From: Cellulomonas avistercoris
GTDB taxonomy: Bacteria > Actinomycetota > Actinomycetes > Actinomycetales > Cellulomonadaceae
Length of the DNA: 64,000 nucleotides
Reading direction: 5' to 3'
Assembly (NCBI RefSeq): GCF_014836445.1
Contig: NZ_JACSQV010000002.1
Location: 258,799 to 322,798 of the forward strand
The position numbers and the translations under genes are program-made. Every line of letters starts with the position of its first letter. Positions within the stretch are counted from its first letter, which is position 1. Below the pieces are notes generated by a model, which had not been told where the DNA came from, made no database searches, and worked only from the letters and a program-made list of their open reading frames with translations. This document shows, one piece after another, positions 28,651-38,400 of the stretch.

Positions 28651-31600
28651 CGGCGCCGCCTGCCCCGTCTGTCGGCGCTCCGCGCCCGGGCAGCCGCGAG
28701 GCCAGCAGCTCGGCCAGGTGCACGCCCTGCACGTCCGCGAGCTGCTCGGCCTGCGTGCGGCACGAGTAGCCGTCCGCCAGGTACACGTCGCCCGGGGCGG
28801 CGGCCCGCAGGGCGGGCAGCAGCGCGTTCTCGGCGACGGCGACCGACACGTCGTAGTGGCCCTTCTCCATGCCGAAGTTGCCGGCCAGGCCGCAGCAGCC
28901 CGCGAGCGCGGAGAACGTCGCACCCGCGTCGGTGAGCAGGCGCCGGTCGGCCGTCCACGTCATGACCGAGTAGTGGTGGCAGTGGGGCTGGACGACGGCC
29001 GTGACGTCGGACAGGTCGGGCACCTGCCAGCGGTCGCCGGGGCCGACGGGCGCTGGCGCGGTCAGCAGCTCGGCGAGCGTGCGCGTCTCGCGCTGCACGG
29101 CCACGGCCCGGGGGTCGTCGGGCAGCAGGTCGACGAGGTCGCTGCGCAGCACCGCGGTGCACGAGGGCTCGAGCCCGACGATCGGGATGCCGTTGACGGC
29201 GAACGGCCCGAGGACCTCGAGCAGGTGCTCGAGCTGGTGGCGGGCGCCGTCGAGCTGTCCGGTGCTGATCCACGTCAGGCCGCAGCACGCGTCGTGGTCC
29301 GGGACGAGCACGTCGTAGCCCGCGTCCCGCAGCACCGCGACGGCCGCGTGCGCGACGGACGGCGCGAGGGTGTCGCTGAAGGAGTCGGTCCACAGCAGCA
29401 CGGGCGGGCGCGGCGCGGGGGTCCCGGCGGCGTCGGGGATCCCGGCGGCCTCGGGGATCCCGGCCTCGTCGACCGTGTCGACCGGCAGCGTGACGGTCGC
29501 GGCGTCGCGACGTCCCACGACGCGCACGTCGCCCGACCGCCGGCCCGTGCCGCGCGCCCACGCCCGGAACGGTACGGGCGCGAAGCTCACCATGCGGCGG
29601 CGCGTGTCCATGCCGCCGAGCGCGAGGACGGCCTTGGCGACCGGGCGCACGCCGAGCACGGCGTTCGCGAGCGACGCGAGCCCCGGCACGGCCGTGACGA
29701 GCCGCGCCCAGCGCGGCAACCAGCCCAGGGCATAGTGGTTCACGGGCCGTAGCCGGCCCTTGTACGTGCGGTGCAGCACCTCGGCCTTGTACTGCGCCAT
29801 GTCGACGCCCGCGGGGCAGTCCGACGAGCACGCCTTGCAGCTCAGGCACAGGTCGAGGGCCTCGTGCACCTCGGGCGAGGACCAGCCCCGGGAGACCAGC
29901 GAGCCGTTCGCCATCTCCTGCAGCACGCGCGCGCGGCCCCGCGTCGAGTCCTTCTCGTCCTTCGTCGCCAGGTACGACGGGCACATGAACCCGCCCGCGG
30001 CGCTGTTGTCGGCGCGGCACTTGCCCACACCGACGCACCGGTGCACCGCGGTCGTCATGTCGCCGCCGTCGTGCGCGAACGCGAACCCGCCGGACCCCGC
30101 GAGCAGCGGGCGCGCCGCGGGACGGCGCAGGTCCGCGTCGAGCGGGCGCGGCCGCACGAGCACCCCGGGGTTGAGCAGGTCGCGCGGGTCGAACAGGTCC
30201 TTGACGGCACCGAACAGGTCGATCGCGCGCGGCGAGTACATGAGCGGCAGCAGCTCCGAGCGCGCGCGCCCGTCGCCGTGCTCGCCGGACAGCGAGCCGC
30301 CGTGGCGCGCGACGAGGGCGCCGGCGTCCTCCATGAACGCCCGCAGCGGGTCGCCCGACCGCGTCATCGGGACGTCGAGGCGCAGGTGCACGCAGCCGTC
30401 GCCGAAGTGCCCGTACGCCAGGCCGTCGACGCCGTGGTCCGCCATCAGCGCCTCGAGCTGGCGCAGGTAGGCGCCGAGGCGCTCGGGCGGGACCGCGGAG
30501 TCCTCGAACCCCGGCCACGCCTGCTCGCCCGACGGCGTGCGCCCGCCCAGGCCCGCACCGTCCTCGCGGATCCGCCACATGGCCGCGGCGTCGGGGCCGG
30601 GCGGGAAGATCCCGACCGCGTCGGTGCTCGCTGCGGCCGCGAGCGCCCGCGCGGTGGCCATCGCCTCGTCGAGCGTCGCGCCGCCGACCTCGCACATCAT
30701 CCACCCCGCCCCGGGCGGCAGGTCCGGCACCGCGGACGCGCCCTTGACGCGACGCACCACGTCGACGAGCCGCGCGTCCATGCCCTCGATCGCCAGCGGC
30801 GCGTGCGCGAGCAGCGCGGGGACGTCGTCGGCGGCCGTCGCCATGTCGGGGTAGCCGAGCACGACGAGCACAGGCGCGGACGGCACGGGCACGAGGTCCA
30901 CGGTCGCGCCCAGGAGCGTCACGAGCGTGCCCTCGGTGCCGACGAGCATCTTGGCCAGGTCGGTGCCGTGCTCGGGCGCCAGGTGCTCCAGGGAGTACCC
31001 CGACACCTGGCGGCGGAACCGGCCCAGCTCGGTGCGGACCACGTCGAGGTGGCTGCGGACCAGCGCGTCCAGCCCCGGGACGACGTCCAGCGCACCCGCT
31101 CCGGCGCCGGCGGTGAACCGGCGTCCCGTGCCGTCGACCACGTCGAGCTCGACCACGTTGTCCGCCGTGCGCCCGAACGCCACGGCGCGCGGCCCGCACG
31201 CGTTGTTGCCGATCATGCCGCCGAGGGTCGCGCGCGCCTGCGTCGACGGGTCGGGGCCGAACCGCAGGCCGTGCGGCGCGGCGGCCCGCTGCAGGTGGGA
31301 CATGATCACGCCGGGTTCGACGCGTGCCGTGCGGGCCTCGGGGTCGATCGACAGCACGCGGTTCACGTGCCGCGAGAAGTCCAGGACGATGCCGGTCCCC
31401 ACCGCGTTGCCCGCCACCGACGTCCCGCCGCCGCGCGAGGTCAGGGGCGTCCCGGTCTCGCGCGCGACCGACAGCGCAGCGAGCACGTCGTCGACGTCCT
31501 GCGGGAACACCACGACCTGCGGTACCACGCGGTAGTTCGAGGCGTCGGTGGAGTACTCCGCACGGCGGCGGGAGGAGTCGTCGACGCTCCCGCGCACGAC

Positions 31601-31663
31601 GGCGCGCAGCGCGTGCACGACGTCCCGGACGGCGGTCCCGGTCGCGTCGGTCGTCACAGCCAC
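28640..31663 (-). CDS. FAD-linked oxidase and Fe-S domain fusion (D-lactate dehydrogenase/YdiJ type)
   Basis: A 1007-residue fusion. The N-terminal half has an FAD-binding 4 domain (RGGGTSVAGNAVG, ATLGGMIGNNACGPRAVAFG) and an FAD-oxidase C domain (YGHFGDGCVHLRL, GGSLSGEHGDGRARS). The C-terminal half has two 4Fe-4S clusters (LCLSCKACSSDCPAGVDM and the CVGVGKCRADNSAAGGFMCP block) and CCG domains (PDHDACCGLTWISTGQLDG, LAGCCGLAGNFG). It is probably a peripheral membrane dehydrogenase for D-lactate or D-2-hydroxyacid feeding quinones. GTG start at 31663 with GAGACT 7 nt upstream; GTG 31657 is possible. Confidence 0.9.
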   Translation of the reverse strand: MAVTTDATGTAVRDVVHALRAVVRGSVDDSSRRRAEYSTDASNYRVVPQVVVFPQDVDDVLAALSVARETGTPLTSRGGGTSVAGNAVGTGIVLDFSRHVNRVLSIDPEARTARVEPGVIMSHLQRAAAPHGLRFGPDPSTQARATLGGMIGNNACGPRAVAFGRTADNVVELDVVDGTGRRFTAGAGAGALDVVPGLDALVRSHLDVVRTELGRFRRQVSGYSLEHLAPEHGTDLAKMLVGTEGTLVTLLGATVDLVPVPSAPVLVVLGYPDMATAADDVPALLAHAPLAIEGMDARLVDVVRRVKGASAVPDLPPGAGWMMCEVGGATLDEAMATARALAAAASTDAVGIFPPGPDAAAMWRIREDGAGLGGRTPSGEQAWPGFEDSAVPPERLGAYLRQLEALMADHGVDGLAYGHFGDGCVHLRLDVPMTRSGDPLRAFMEDAGALVARHGGSLSGEHGDGRARSELLPLMYSPRAIDLFGAVKDLFDPRDLLNPGVLVRPRPLDADLRRPAARPLLAGSGGFAFAHDGGDMTTAVHRCVGVGKCRADNSAAGGFMCPSYLATKDEKDSTRGRARVLQEMANGSLVSRGWSSPEVHEALDLCLSCKACSSDCPAGVDMAQYKAEVLHRTYKGRLRPVNHYALGWLPRWARLVTAVPGLASLANAVLGVRPVAKAVLALGGMDTRRRMVSFAPVPFRAWARGTGRRSGDVRVVGRRDAATVTLPVDTVDEAGIPEAAGIPDAAGTPAPRPPVLLWTDSFSDTLAPSVAHAAVAVLRDAGYDVLVPDHDACCGLTWISTGQLDGARHQLEHLLEVLGPFAVNGIPIVGLEPSCTAVLRSDLVDLLPDDPRAVAVQRETRTLAELLTAPAPVGPGDRWQVPDLSDVTAVVQPHCHHYSVMTWTADRRLLTDAGATFSALAGCCGLAGNFGMEKGHYDVSVAVAENALLPALRAAAPGDVYLADGYSCRTQAEQLADVQGVHLAELLASRLPGRGAPTDGAGGAVSP

Positions 31664-31670
31664 GGTCGGC

Positions 31671-31676
31671 AGTCTC
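31671..31676 (-). promoter_or_regulatory. -10-like element, leaderless type
   Basis: GAGACT, 7-nt spacer, GTG 31663. Weaker match (no T in position 1) than the others. Confidence 0.25.
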
Positions 31677-31757
31677 CCACCGCGCCGCCGGGACCTGCAC
31701 CGGCCGTCCAGGGGGTAGGCGCGCCGGCGGCGCGTGAACGCGCCGCCGGCCGCACCT

Positions 31758-32198
31758 TCAGGACTCCAGCGCGGCGTCCAGCGTGATCTCGGTGCCGGTC
31801 AGCGCCTTGCTGACCGGGCAGCCCTTCTTGGCCGACTCGGCGGCGGCACGGAAGCCCGCCTCATCCAGGCCCTCGACCTCGCCGCGGACCTTCAGCGCGA
31901 TGCCCGTGATGCGGAAGCCGCCGGCCGGGTCCGGGCCGAGGCTCACGTCGGCGGTCACCTCGAGCGCGACGGGCGTCCCGCCGGCCTCGGCGATGTCCGC
32001 CGAGAGCTGCATCGCGTAGCAGGACGAGTGCGCCGCGGCGATGAGCTCCTCGGGGCTGGTCGTTCCGCCGGCGTCCTCGGCCGCGCGCTGGGGGAACGAG
32101 ACGTCGTACGTGCCGACCTTCGAGCTGCTGAGCTCGACCTGGCCGCTGCCGTCCTGCAGCGTGCCGTTCCAGGCGGTCCGTGCGGTGCGCGTGGGCAT
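31758..32198 (-). CDS. OsmC/Ohr family peroxiredoxin
   Basis: 146 residues. Two redox cysteines are in place: AHSSCYAMQLS and AKKGCPVSKALTG. This is the OsmC pattern for thiol-dependent reduction of organic hydroperoxides in the cytoplasm. ATG 32198 is preceded by GAGGAG; a longer reading frame upstream has no translation signal. Confidence 0.92.
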   Translation of the reverse strand: MPTRTARTAWNGTLQDGSGQVELSSSKVGTYDVSFPQRAAEDAGGTTSPEELIAAAHSSCYAMQLSADIAEAGGTPVALEVTADVSLGPDPAGGFRITGIALKVRGEVEGLDEAGFRAAAESAKKGCPVSKALTGTEITLDAALES

Positions 32199-32265
32199 GT
32201 CCACTCCTCGTACGTCGGTGGGTGGGCGCGGCCCGCGCCCACGTCCGACCCTAGGCCGCACGGTG

Positions 32266-33423
32266 TCAGCGTGCGCGCTCCAGGTGGGCCGCGACGACGT
32301 GCGGCGGGGCCCCCGCGGCCCGCAGCGCCCACGCCGCGCGGGCGTGCAGCGCGCGGCGCTGCCCCTCGTCGAGGGCGGCGTACAACGACGTGCGCACCAG
32401 GTCGTGGCGGAACACCAGGCGGTCGCCGCGCGCGTGGACGACGCCCGCCGCGAGCCCGTGGCGCAGCGTCCGCCAGCACTCGGTCACCGGCTCGCCCGCC
32501 AGCGCGGCCAGGTCACCGACCACGAACGACCCCCCGAGCACCGACGCCTGCCCGAGCATCGTCAGGACCTGCGGGCCCAGGTGCTGCACGTGGGCGCGCC
32601 CGACCTCGTCGAGCTCGTCGAGCCACCCCGTGCCGACGGCCTCCACGACGCCGCCGCTGCGCTCGAGCACGCCGCACGCCTCGGCGGTGCGCAGCACGTC
32701 GACGACGAGGCGGGGGTTGCCGCCCGTGGTCCCGAGCACGCCCCGCAGCGCGGGACCGATGCTGCCGGCGTGCAGCAGGTGCTGCGCGAGCTCGGCGGTC
32801 GCCGCGGGGCTCAGGGGCCGCAGCTCGAGGTACCGCGCGCCCGCGCGCGTCCAGCCCGCGACGACGACGTCCAGGTCGGCGCGGTGCGGCACGCCGCGCA
32901 TCGTCATCACGGTCAGCGCTCGCGGCAGCGCTCCCTCACCGGCGAGGCCGGCGAGCAGGTGGAGCGTGCACGGGTCGGCCAGGTGCACGTCCTCGAGCAC
33001 GAGGACCCAGGGACCCGGCTCCCCGCGGCGCCGCACGAGGGCCGCGAACAGCTCGTCGGCGCGCGCGAACCGGGCGGGCGCGTCGGAGCGCTCCCGTGGC
33101 AGCACCTCCAGGAGCGCCGTGAGCTCCGCGACGACCGGACCCGCGTCGTCGCGGCCGCGCGCGGGTCCCAGCAGGGCGTCGGTCAGCATCGCGTACGGCG
33201 CCGCCGTCGGGCCGACCGCCCGGCCGAGGCACACCTCGATCCCGAGCAGCTCGGCGGCCCGCTGCAGCGCCTCGACGAGGCGGGTGCGTCCCACACCCGC
33301 CTCGCCCTCGAGCAGCACGGTGGCTCCCCCGCCCGTGGCGACGGACGAGAGCAGCTCGTCGATGTCGTCGAGCTCCGCCCCGCGCCCGACGAGGGGGCGC
33401 GTCGGCGACGTCGGCTCGGTCAT
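32266..33423 (-). CDS. Truncated LAL/MalT-type AAA ATPase without HTH
   Basis: The 385 residues cover the ATPase part of large LuxR-family (LAL) regulators: RPLVGRGAELDDIDELL, Walker A GEAGVGRTRL, Walker B WVLVLEDVHLAD and LRPLSPAATAELAQHLL. The protein stops after AAHLERAR, where relatives continue for hundreds of residues into TPR-like and LuxR HTH domains. The Walker A lysine is replaced by arginine, so ATP hydrolysis may be lost. Either a decayed regulator or a stand-alone signalling ATPase. ATG 33423 has TACGAT 7 nt upstream. Confidence 0.75.
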   Translation of the reverse strand: MTEPTSPTRPLVGRGAELDDIDELLSSVATGGGATVLLEGEAGVGRTRLVEALQRAAELLGIEVCLGRAVGPTAAPYAMLTDALLGPARGRDDAGPVVAELTALLEVLPRERSDAPARFARADELFAALVRRRGEPGPWVLVLEDVHLADPCTLHLLAGLAGEGALPRALTVMTMRGVPHRADLDVVVAGWTRAGARYLELRPLSPAATAELAQHLLHAGSIGPALRGVLGTTGGNPRLVVDVLRTAEACGVLERSGGVVEAVGTGWLDELDEVGRAHVQHLGPQVLTMLGQASVLGGSFVVGDLAALAGEPVTECWRTLRHGLAAGVVHARGDRLVFRHDLVRTSLYAALDEGQRRALHARAAWALRAAGAPPHVVAAHLERAR

Positions 33424-33430
33424 GCAGCCG

Positions 33431-33436
33431 ATCGTA
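33431..33436 (-). promoter_or_regulatory. -10 element, leaderless type
   Basis: TACGAT, 7-nt spacer, ATG 33423. The hexamer falls just 5 bp downstream of the stop of the peptidase gene on the same strand. Confidence 0.45.
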
Positions 33437-33440
33437 TGAC

Positions 33441-34688
33441 TCAGCCGACGTACTCCCAGTGCCACGCCTCCGGCTTGCTGCCACCGGCACGGGCCCACTC
33501 GGGCAGGATCCACTGGAACGAGGGGGCGTTGTCACGCATCCACTGGTGCTGCGCGGTGCCGAACGTCTGCACGCCGCCGCCCAGGTCGACGGCCACGCCC
33601 ATGCCGTGGTTGGACGTGCCCGGCGCGGCGCACATCCTGCCCTTGGCGGCCCGGCAGGCGACCTGCCCGGCGTAGGAGCGGTAGGAGTCGGAGATCGTCA
33701 GGGGCGTGCCGAACCGTGCGGCGTACGCCGCGTTGAGACCCTCGAGGGCCTCGGCCGCGTCGCAGCGCAGCTGCGCGGAGGGGGCGAACGAGGGGCTGCA
33801 CAGGGCGGACGCGGGCACCTTGCCGTTCGCGTAGCCGCCCAGCGACGCCTTCCACGCGGCCCGCTGGGCCGCCTGCTCGGCGGCGGCGCGCTCGGCCTGC
33901 TCGGCGGCCTGCTGCTCGGCGACCTGCGCGGCGAGCTGGGCCGCCTCGGCCTCGGCCCGCTTCTGCTCCGTCGTGCTCAGGACGACCTGGGCCGCCTGGC
34001 GGACGCGGTCGAGCGCCTCGCGCAGCGGTGCGGTCAGGGGGTCGGTCGTGTCGGGGAGCGTCGTGTCGACGAGCGCGTCGGTCTCGGCGGGCGTCGCGGG
34101 CTCCGCCGCGTCGTCCGCGGGCGCCGCGTCGTCGGTCGCGGGCGCCGCGTCCGTCGTCGGCTCGGCGGTCGGCCCCATCGTGGCGGCGTCGGGGGTCGTC
34201 GCGGGCGTCGCGTCGGCCTCGCCGCGCTCGGCGCTGCGCGAGGCGCTCCTGTCGCGCCGGACCACCGGCTGGGCGTCGACGTCCGCGATCGCCTCCTGGA
34301 GCTCTGCGGTCGCGGCGTCCAGCTCGGCGAGGACGTCCTCCGGGACGGCGACCTGTGCCGCGTCGGCCCGCACGCGCCCGACCTGGTCGACGGCGGCGAT
34401 CGCCGCGTCGACGGCCTGCGCGCGCAGCTGCGGCGACGCGGTACCAGCGTCGGGGGCCAGCGCGAGCGTCGGCTCGCCGGCGACGGACGCGGTGCTCGGC
34501 TCCTCGGCCTCGGCGGTCACCACGACGGCGCCCATGCTCAGGACCAGGCCGAGCGCGACACCGGCCTGGGCGATGCGGGTGGGCACGCGGCCCGGGGTCA
34601 GGGCGCGGGGGAGGTCTGTCGACGCGGGGCCCGGAGCGGCGTGCCTGCCGCCCGACGACCGACGCCGGATCCACTTTCTGTCACTCAC
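33441..34688 (-). CDS. VanY-type D,D-carboxypeptidase (M15B) with coiled-coil stalk
   Basis: 415 residues. A basic N-terminus and one TM/signal segment (VALGLVLSMGAVVV, about 42-56), then an Ala/Glu/Asp-rich extracellular region with a coiled coil around 230-275, then the M15B domain with zinc/catalytic residues in SNHGMGVAVDLGGG and WHWEYVG. Trims D-Ala or crosslinks from wall peptides. GTG start at 34688 (alternative 34697). Two paralogous hydrolase genes are in this window; all three have GTCAC-type motifs upstream. Confidence 0.88.
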   Translation of the reverse strand: MSDRKWIRRRSSGGRHAAPGPASTDLPRALTPGRVPTRIAQAGVALGLVLSMGAVVVTAEAEEPSTASVAGEPTLALAPDAGTASPQLRAQAVDAAIAAVDQVGRVRADAAQVAVPEDVLAELDAATAELQEAIADVDAQPVVRRDRSASRSAERGEADATPATTPDAATMGPTAEPTTDAAPATDDAAPADDAAEPATPAETDALVDTTLPDTTDPLTAPLREALDRVRQAAQVVLSTTEQKRAEAEAAQLAAQVAEQQAAEQAERAAAEQAAQRAAWKASLGGYANGKVPASALCSPSFAPSAQLRCDAAEALEGLNAAYAARFGTPLTISDSYRSYAGQVACRAAKGRMCAAPGTSNHGMGVAVDLGGGVQTFGTAQHQWMRDNAPSFQWILPEWARAGGSKPEAWHWEYVG

Positions 34689-34767
34689 GCGAAACACGTT
34701 AGGTGTCTCGGACGATCGTCCAGCCCACTTGAGGCTCCGGAGCAGGCGAAGATGTTGTGCACATCCT

Positions 34768-34790
34768 GTTACCAAGCCGTCACACGTTAC
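34768..34790. promoter_or_regulatory. Candidate MtrA-type box upstream of the VanY-type gene
   Basis: GTTAC (34768) and GTCAC (34779) are direct repeats 11 bp apart, followed by GTTAC (34786). Spaced GTNAC repeats are the kind of site described for the actinobacterial cell-wall regulator MtrA. Located between the divergent peptidase and HTH genes. Confidence 0.4.
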
Positions 34791-34805
34791 GACGGTGGCG
34801 GCCGA

Positions 34806-34811
34806 TACGCT
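34806..34811 (+). promoter_or_regulatory. -10 element, leaderless type
   Basis: TACGCT, 6-nt spacer, GTG 34818. Confidence 0.45.
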
Positions 34812-34817
34812 GGGCCC

Positions 34818-35258
34818 GTGCCTGCAGACGACGTGCGACCCGCAACGGTCGACACCGTCCCCTCGACCCCCGAGCCCGCCCCCCGCGACAACCTCGACGA
34901 CCTCTACGACATCGCGCGCCTCGCGCGCCGTCTCGACGTCGAGCACGCCACGATCCGCGTCTGGCTGTCCCGCAAGGTGCCGTGGCTGCCGCAGCCCGAC
35001 GGCCGCCTCAACGGCGGCGCCGTGTGGCGGGCGACGACCCTGGAGGGCATCGAGGACCGCCGCTTCCGGCGCCGCCCCGGCCGCAAGCCGCGCTTCACCG
35101 CGGCCCCCGCAGCCGCTGACGTGCCGCGCACCGGCTCGATCCCGATCGTGACCGCCCGGGTCCTCGCGGAGCGTGCGCAGACCCCCGCAGCCTCGGCCCC
35201 CTCCCCCGTCGGCGTGCCCACGCCCCCGCACGGCCTGGAGTCGTTCGCGGCACGCTGA
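34818..35258 (+). CDS. Small helix-turn-helix (excisionase/MerR-like) protein
   Basis: 146 residues. A central winged-HTH-like segment of about 50 residues (DLYDIARLARRLDVEHATIR, then VWLSRKVPWLPQPDGRLNGG) resembles excisionase/AlpA-type DNA-binding domains; flanks are disordered and Pro/Ala-rich. GTG start fixed by the -10 element at 34806. Divergent from the VanY-type gene, so it may regulate it, but this is only positional inference. Confidence 0.7.
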   Translation: MPADDVRPATVDTVPSTPEPAPRDNLDDLYDIARLARRLDVEHATIRVWLSRKVPWLPQPDGRLNGGAVWRATTLEGIEDRRFRRRPGRKPRFTAAPAAADVPRTGSIPIVTARVLAERAQTPAASAPSPVGVPTPPHGLESFAAR

Positions 35259-35332
35259 CCCCCCGGCGACGCGCCGTCGCCGGACCCCGACGAAGGCGAC
35301 GAAGCCGACCGAGGGGAAATTGTGAGGATGGG

Positions 35333-35361
35333 GTGACGAAACGCCTACCGGTCAGTAGCGT
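35333..35361 (+). promoter_or_regulatory. Candidate promoter of the subtilase gene
   Basis: -35 GTGACG (35333-35338), 17-bp spacer, -10 TAGCGT (35356-35361), giving a 5' UTR of about 110 nt. Confidence 0.4.
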
Positions 35362-35380
35362 GCACTCGTACCCGGGGCGC

Positions 35381-35396
35381 TGTGACAGCAGCCACA
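35381..35396 (+). promoter_or_regulatory. Candidate CRP/GlxR-type site in the subtilase leader
   Basis: TGTGA-CAGCAG-CCACA differs by one base from TGTGA-N6-TCACA. Downstream of the predicted -10, so a repressor position. TGTGAC recurs at 35403-35408, 22 bp on. Confidence 0.25.
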
Positions 35397-35476
35397 CCCA
35401 GGTGTGACGTCGCCGGGGGCTCTCCCGTCGTGACGCCTTCCCGTTCCGCTTCGTCCGACACCCCGGGATGAGACAC

Positions 35477-38400
35477 ATGCCACGTCGCCCGATCGCTGGT
35501 CTGACCGCCGTCTCCGTCGTCCTCGCCGGCGCCCTGCTGGGCGCCCCCGCCGCCTCGGCCGCACCACCGACCGCCGACCTGTCCGACCTCCTCGTCGACC
35601 GTGACGTCCCGGTCGACCGCGTCGAGGGTGTCGGTGACGCGCTCGCCGACGCCAGCGGCACCGTCACCGCCTTCGTCGAGCTGACCACCCCGTCCGGTGT
35701 CGAGGTCGCCGCCGACGGCGGCAGCCCCGCGCAGGTCCGCGCCGCCGCCGACGCCACGCAGGCCGCCGCCGAGGACGTCGTCCCCGCCGAGGCGTCGCAG
35801 TCCGGTGCGCGCACCGCCGCCGCGCAGCCGCAGCGGCTCGCGACGGTGACCAACCTCGTGTCCGGCGCCCTGGTGCTCGGCGACGCCGCGCAGCTGCGCG
35901 CGCTCGCCGACGACCCCGACGTCCGCTCCGTGCGCCTGGTCGCCAGCCGCACGCTCGACAACGCCGCGCAGGTCGAGTTCACGAAGGCCCTGGCCACCTG
36001 GCAGAGCACGGGCGTCCTGGGCACCGACGTCACCGTCGGCATCATCGACACCGGCATCGACTACACGCACGCCGACTTCGGTGGTCCCGGGACCGTCGAG
36101 GCCTACGAGGCCGCGTACGGCGCCGACGGCACCGGTCCGGTCCCGGCGGGCTCGTACGACCCCGCCAAGTTCCTCGGTGGCTACGACTTCGCGGGCGTCG
36201 ACTACGACGCCGACGGCGAGGGCGAGCAGCTCGTCCCGGCGCCCGACGAGAACCCCATCGACGTGCACGGGCACGGCACGCACGTCGCGGGCACGGCGGC
36301 GGGCTACGGCATCACGCCCGACGGCGAGACGTTCGACGGCGACTACTCCGAGCTCGAGTCGGTGCTGGACTGGCCCGTCGGGCCCGGCACCGCGCCCATG
36401 GCCGGGCTCTACGCGCTCAAGGTCTTCGGCGACGTCGCGGGCTCGACCAACCTCACGGCGCTCGCGCTCGACTGGGCCGCCGACCCCGACGGCGACGGTT
36501 CGTTCGACGACCGCCTCGACGTCCTCAACCTCTCGCTCGGCGGCGCCGGCGCCCCGGCGGACGACCCGGAGTCCGCGCAGGTGGCCGAGCTGACCGCGCT
36601 GGGCACGACCGTCGTGCTGTCCGCCGGCAACGAGGGCGACGTCGAGGACATCGGTGGCTCGCCCGGCAACGGCTTCGCCGGTCTGACCGTCGCGTGGTCC
36701 GTCGGCAAGGACCTCGCGTTCGACGCCGTCGAGGTCGTCGAGGCGTCCGACACCGAGCTCGTCGGCCGGCACGCGGGTCAGAACTCCGTCGCCTACGCGG
36801 GCGAGGACGTCACCGCGACCGTCGCCTACGTCGGCGAGCGGTTCGACGGCTGCGAGGCCTTCACGGGTGAGCAGGCCGCGACCGTCGCGGGCAAGATCGC
36901 GTACCTCTGGTGGGACGACGACGACGCGAGCCGCCGGTGCGGCTCGGTCGCGCGGTTCAACAACGCGACGGCCGCCGGTGCGGTCGGCGTGATCCTCCCG
37001 ACCGAGCTCGCGGTGTTCTCCGCCGGCATCTCCGGCAACGAGCAGATCCCCGGGTTCCAGATGACCGCGGCCACCACCGACGCGCTGCTGCCGGAGATCG
37101 AGGCCGGCACGCTCGTCGCCACCATCGGCCCCGGGCTCGCGCTCAGCACGCGGCAGGACGTCGGGGCCGACACCCTGAGCCCGTCCTCCTCGCGCGGCGT
37201 GCACGGCTCGCTCGGCTGGGGCAAGCCCGACGTCGCGGCCCCCGGGCAGCAGATCGTGTCCGCGAACGTCGGCTCCGGCACCGGCGCCTCGTCGAGCAAC
37301 GGCACGTCGATGGCGTCGCCGCACGTCGCGGGCATCGCCGCGCTGGTCCGCGAGGCCCACCCGGGCTGGTCGGCCGCGCAGGTCAAGGCCGCCATCGTCA
37401 ACACGGCCACGCACGACCTCGCGACCGAGGCCGGCGGCGACGTGTTCTACGGGCCGGCGCGCGTCGGCTCGGGCCGCGTCGACGCGCTCGCCGCGGTCAC
37501 GAGCGACACCCTGCTGTACAACGCCGAGCGGCCGCAGCAGACGTCGGTGAGCTTCGGCGTCGTGCCGCTCGCCGACGAGCCCGTGACCATCCGCAAGGCC
37601 GTCACGGTGCAGAACCTGGGCTCGACGGCCCGCACCTACAGCACGCAGGTCACGTCGAGCACGACCTCCGGCGGGGCGACCATCACCGCCGCGCCGGCGA
37701 GCCTGCGGGTCCCCGCGGGCGGCACGGGCATCGTCACGCTGACGTTCACGGCCGACCCGGCCACCGTCGCGCGTGACATCGACCCGACCCAGCAGGCCGA
37801 GCAGATCGAGGGCATCGCCCGCGAGTACGTCTCGCAGGTCTCCGGCCGGCTCGTCCTGACGTCCGGTGACACCCGGTGGCGCCTGCCCGTGCAGGGCACG
37901 CCGCGTCCCACGACCGACCTCGAGGCCGCGGACGTCACGTTCCCCGACCCGTCGGCCGGGACGGGCGAGCTCACGTTCAGCGGTCGCGACGTCGAGTCCG
38001 AGGGCTGGTACGGCCTGGCGACCCCGCTGGTCCACGCCGCCGACTCGCCGCGCCTGGAGGCGCTGCCCGCCGGCGCGGAGACGTCGCGCTCCACGGTCGC
38101 GGCCGGCGACATCCGCCACGCGGGCTGGGCGTCCACCGCACCCGCGGTGACGGCCGCCGGCGGTGACCCGACGCTCGAGGGCTACCTCGGCATCGGCATC
38201 GCCACCGACGCCGACTGGGCGGTCCTCGGCCACGCGCTGGCGCCGCGCATCCTCTTCGACACCGACGGTGACGGCGAGACCGACGTCGCGGCGCGCGTGG
38301 GCAAGCTGGCCGACACGGACTACACCGTCGTCGAGGTGTACGACCCGGCCGACCCGGAGGAGGCGCTCTTCGGGCCCGAGCTGCTCTACCCCTTCGCCGG

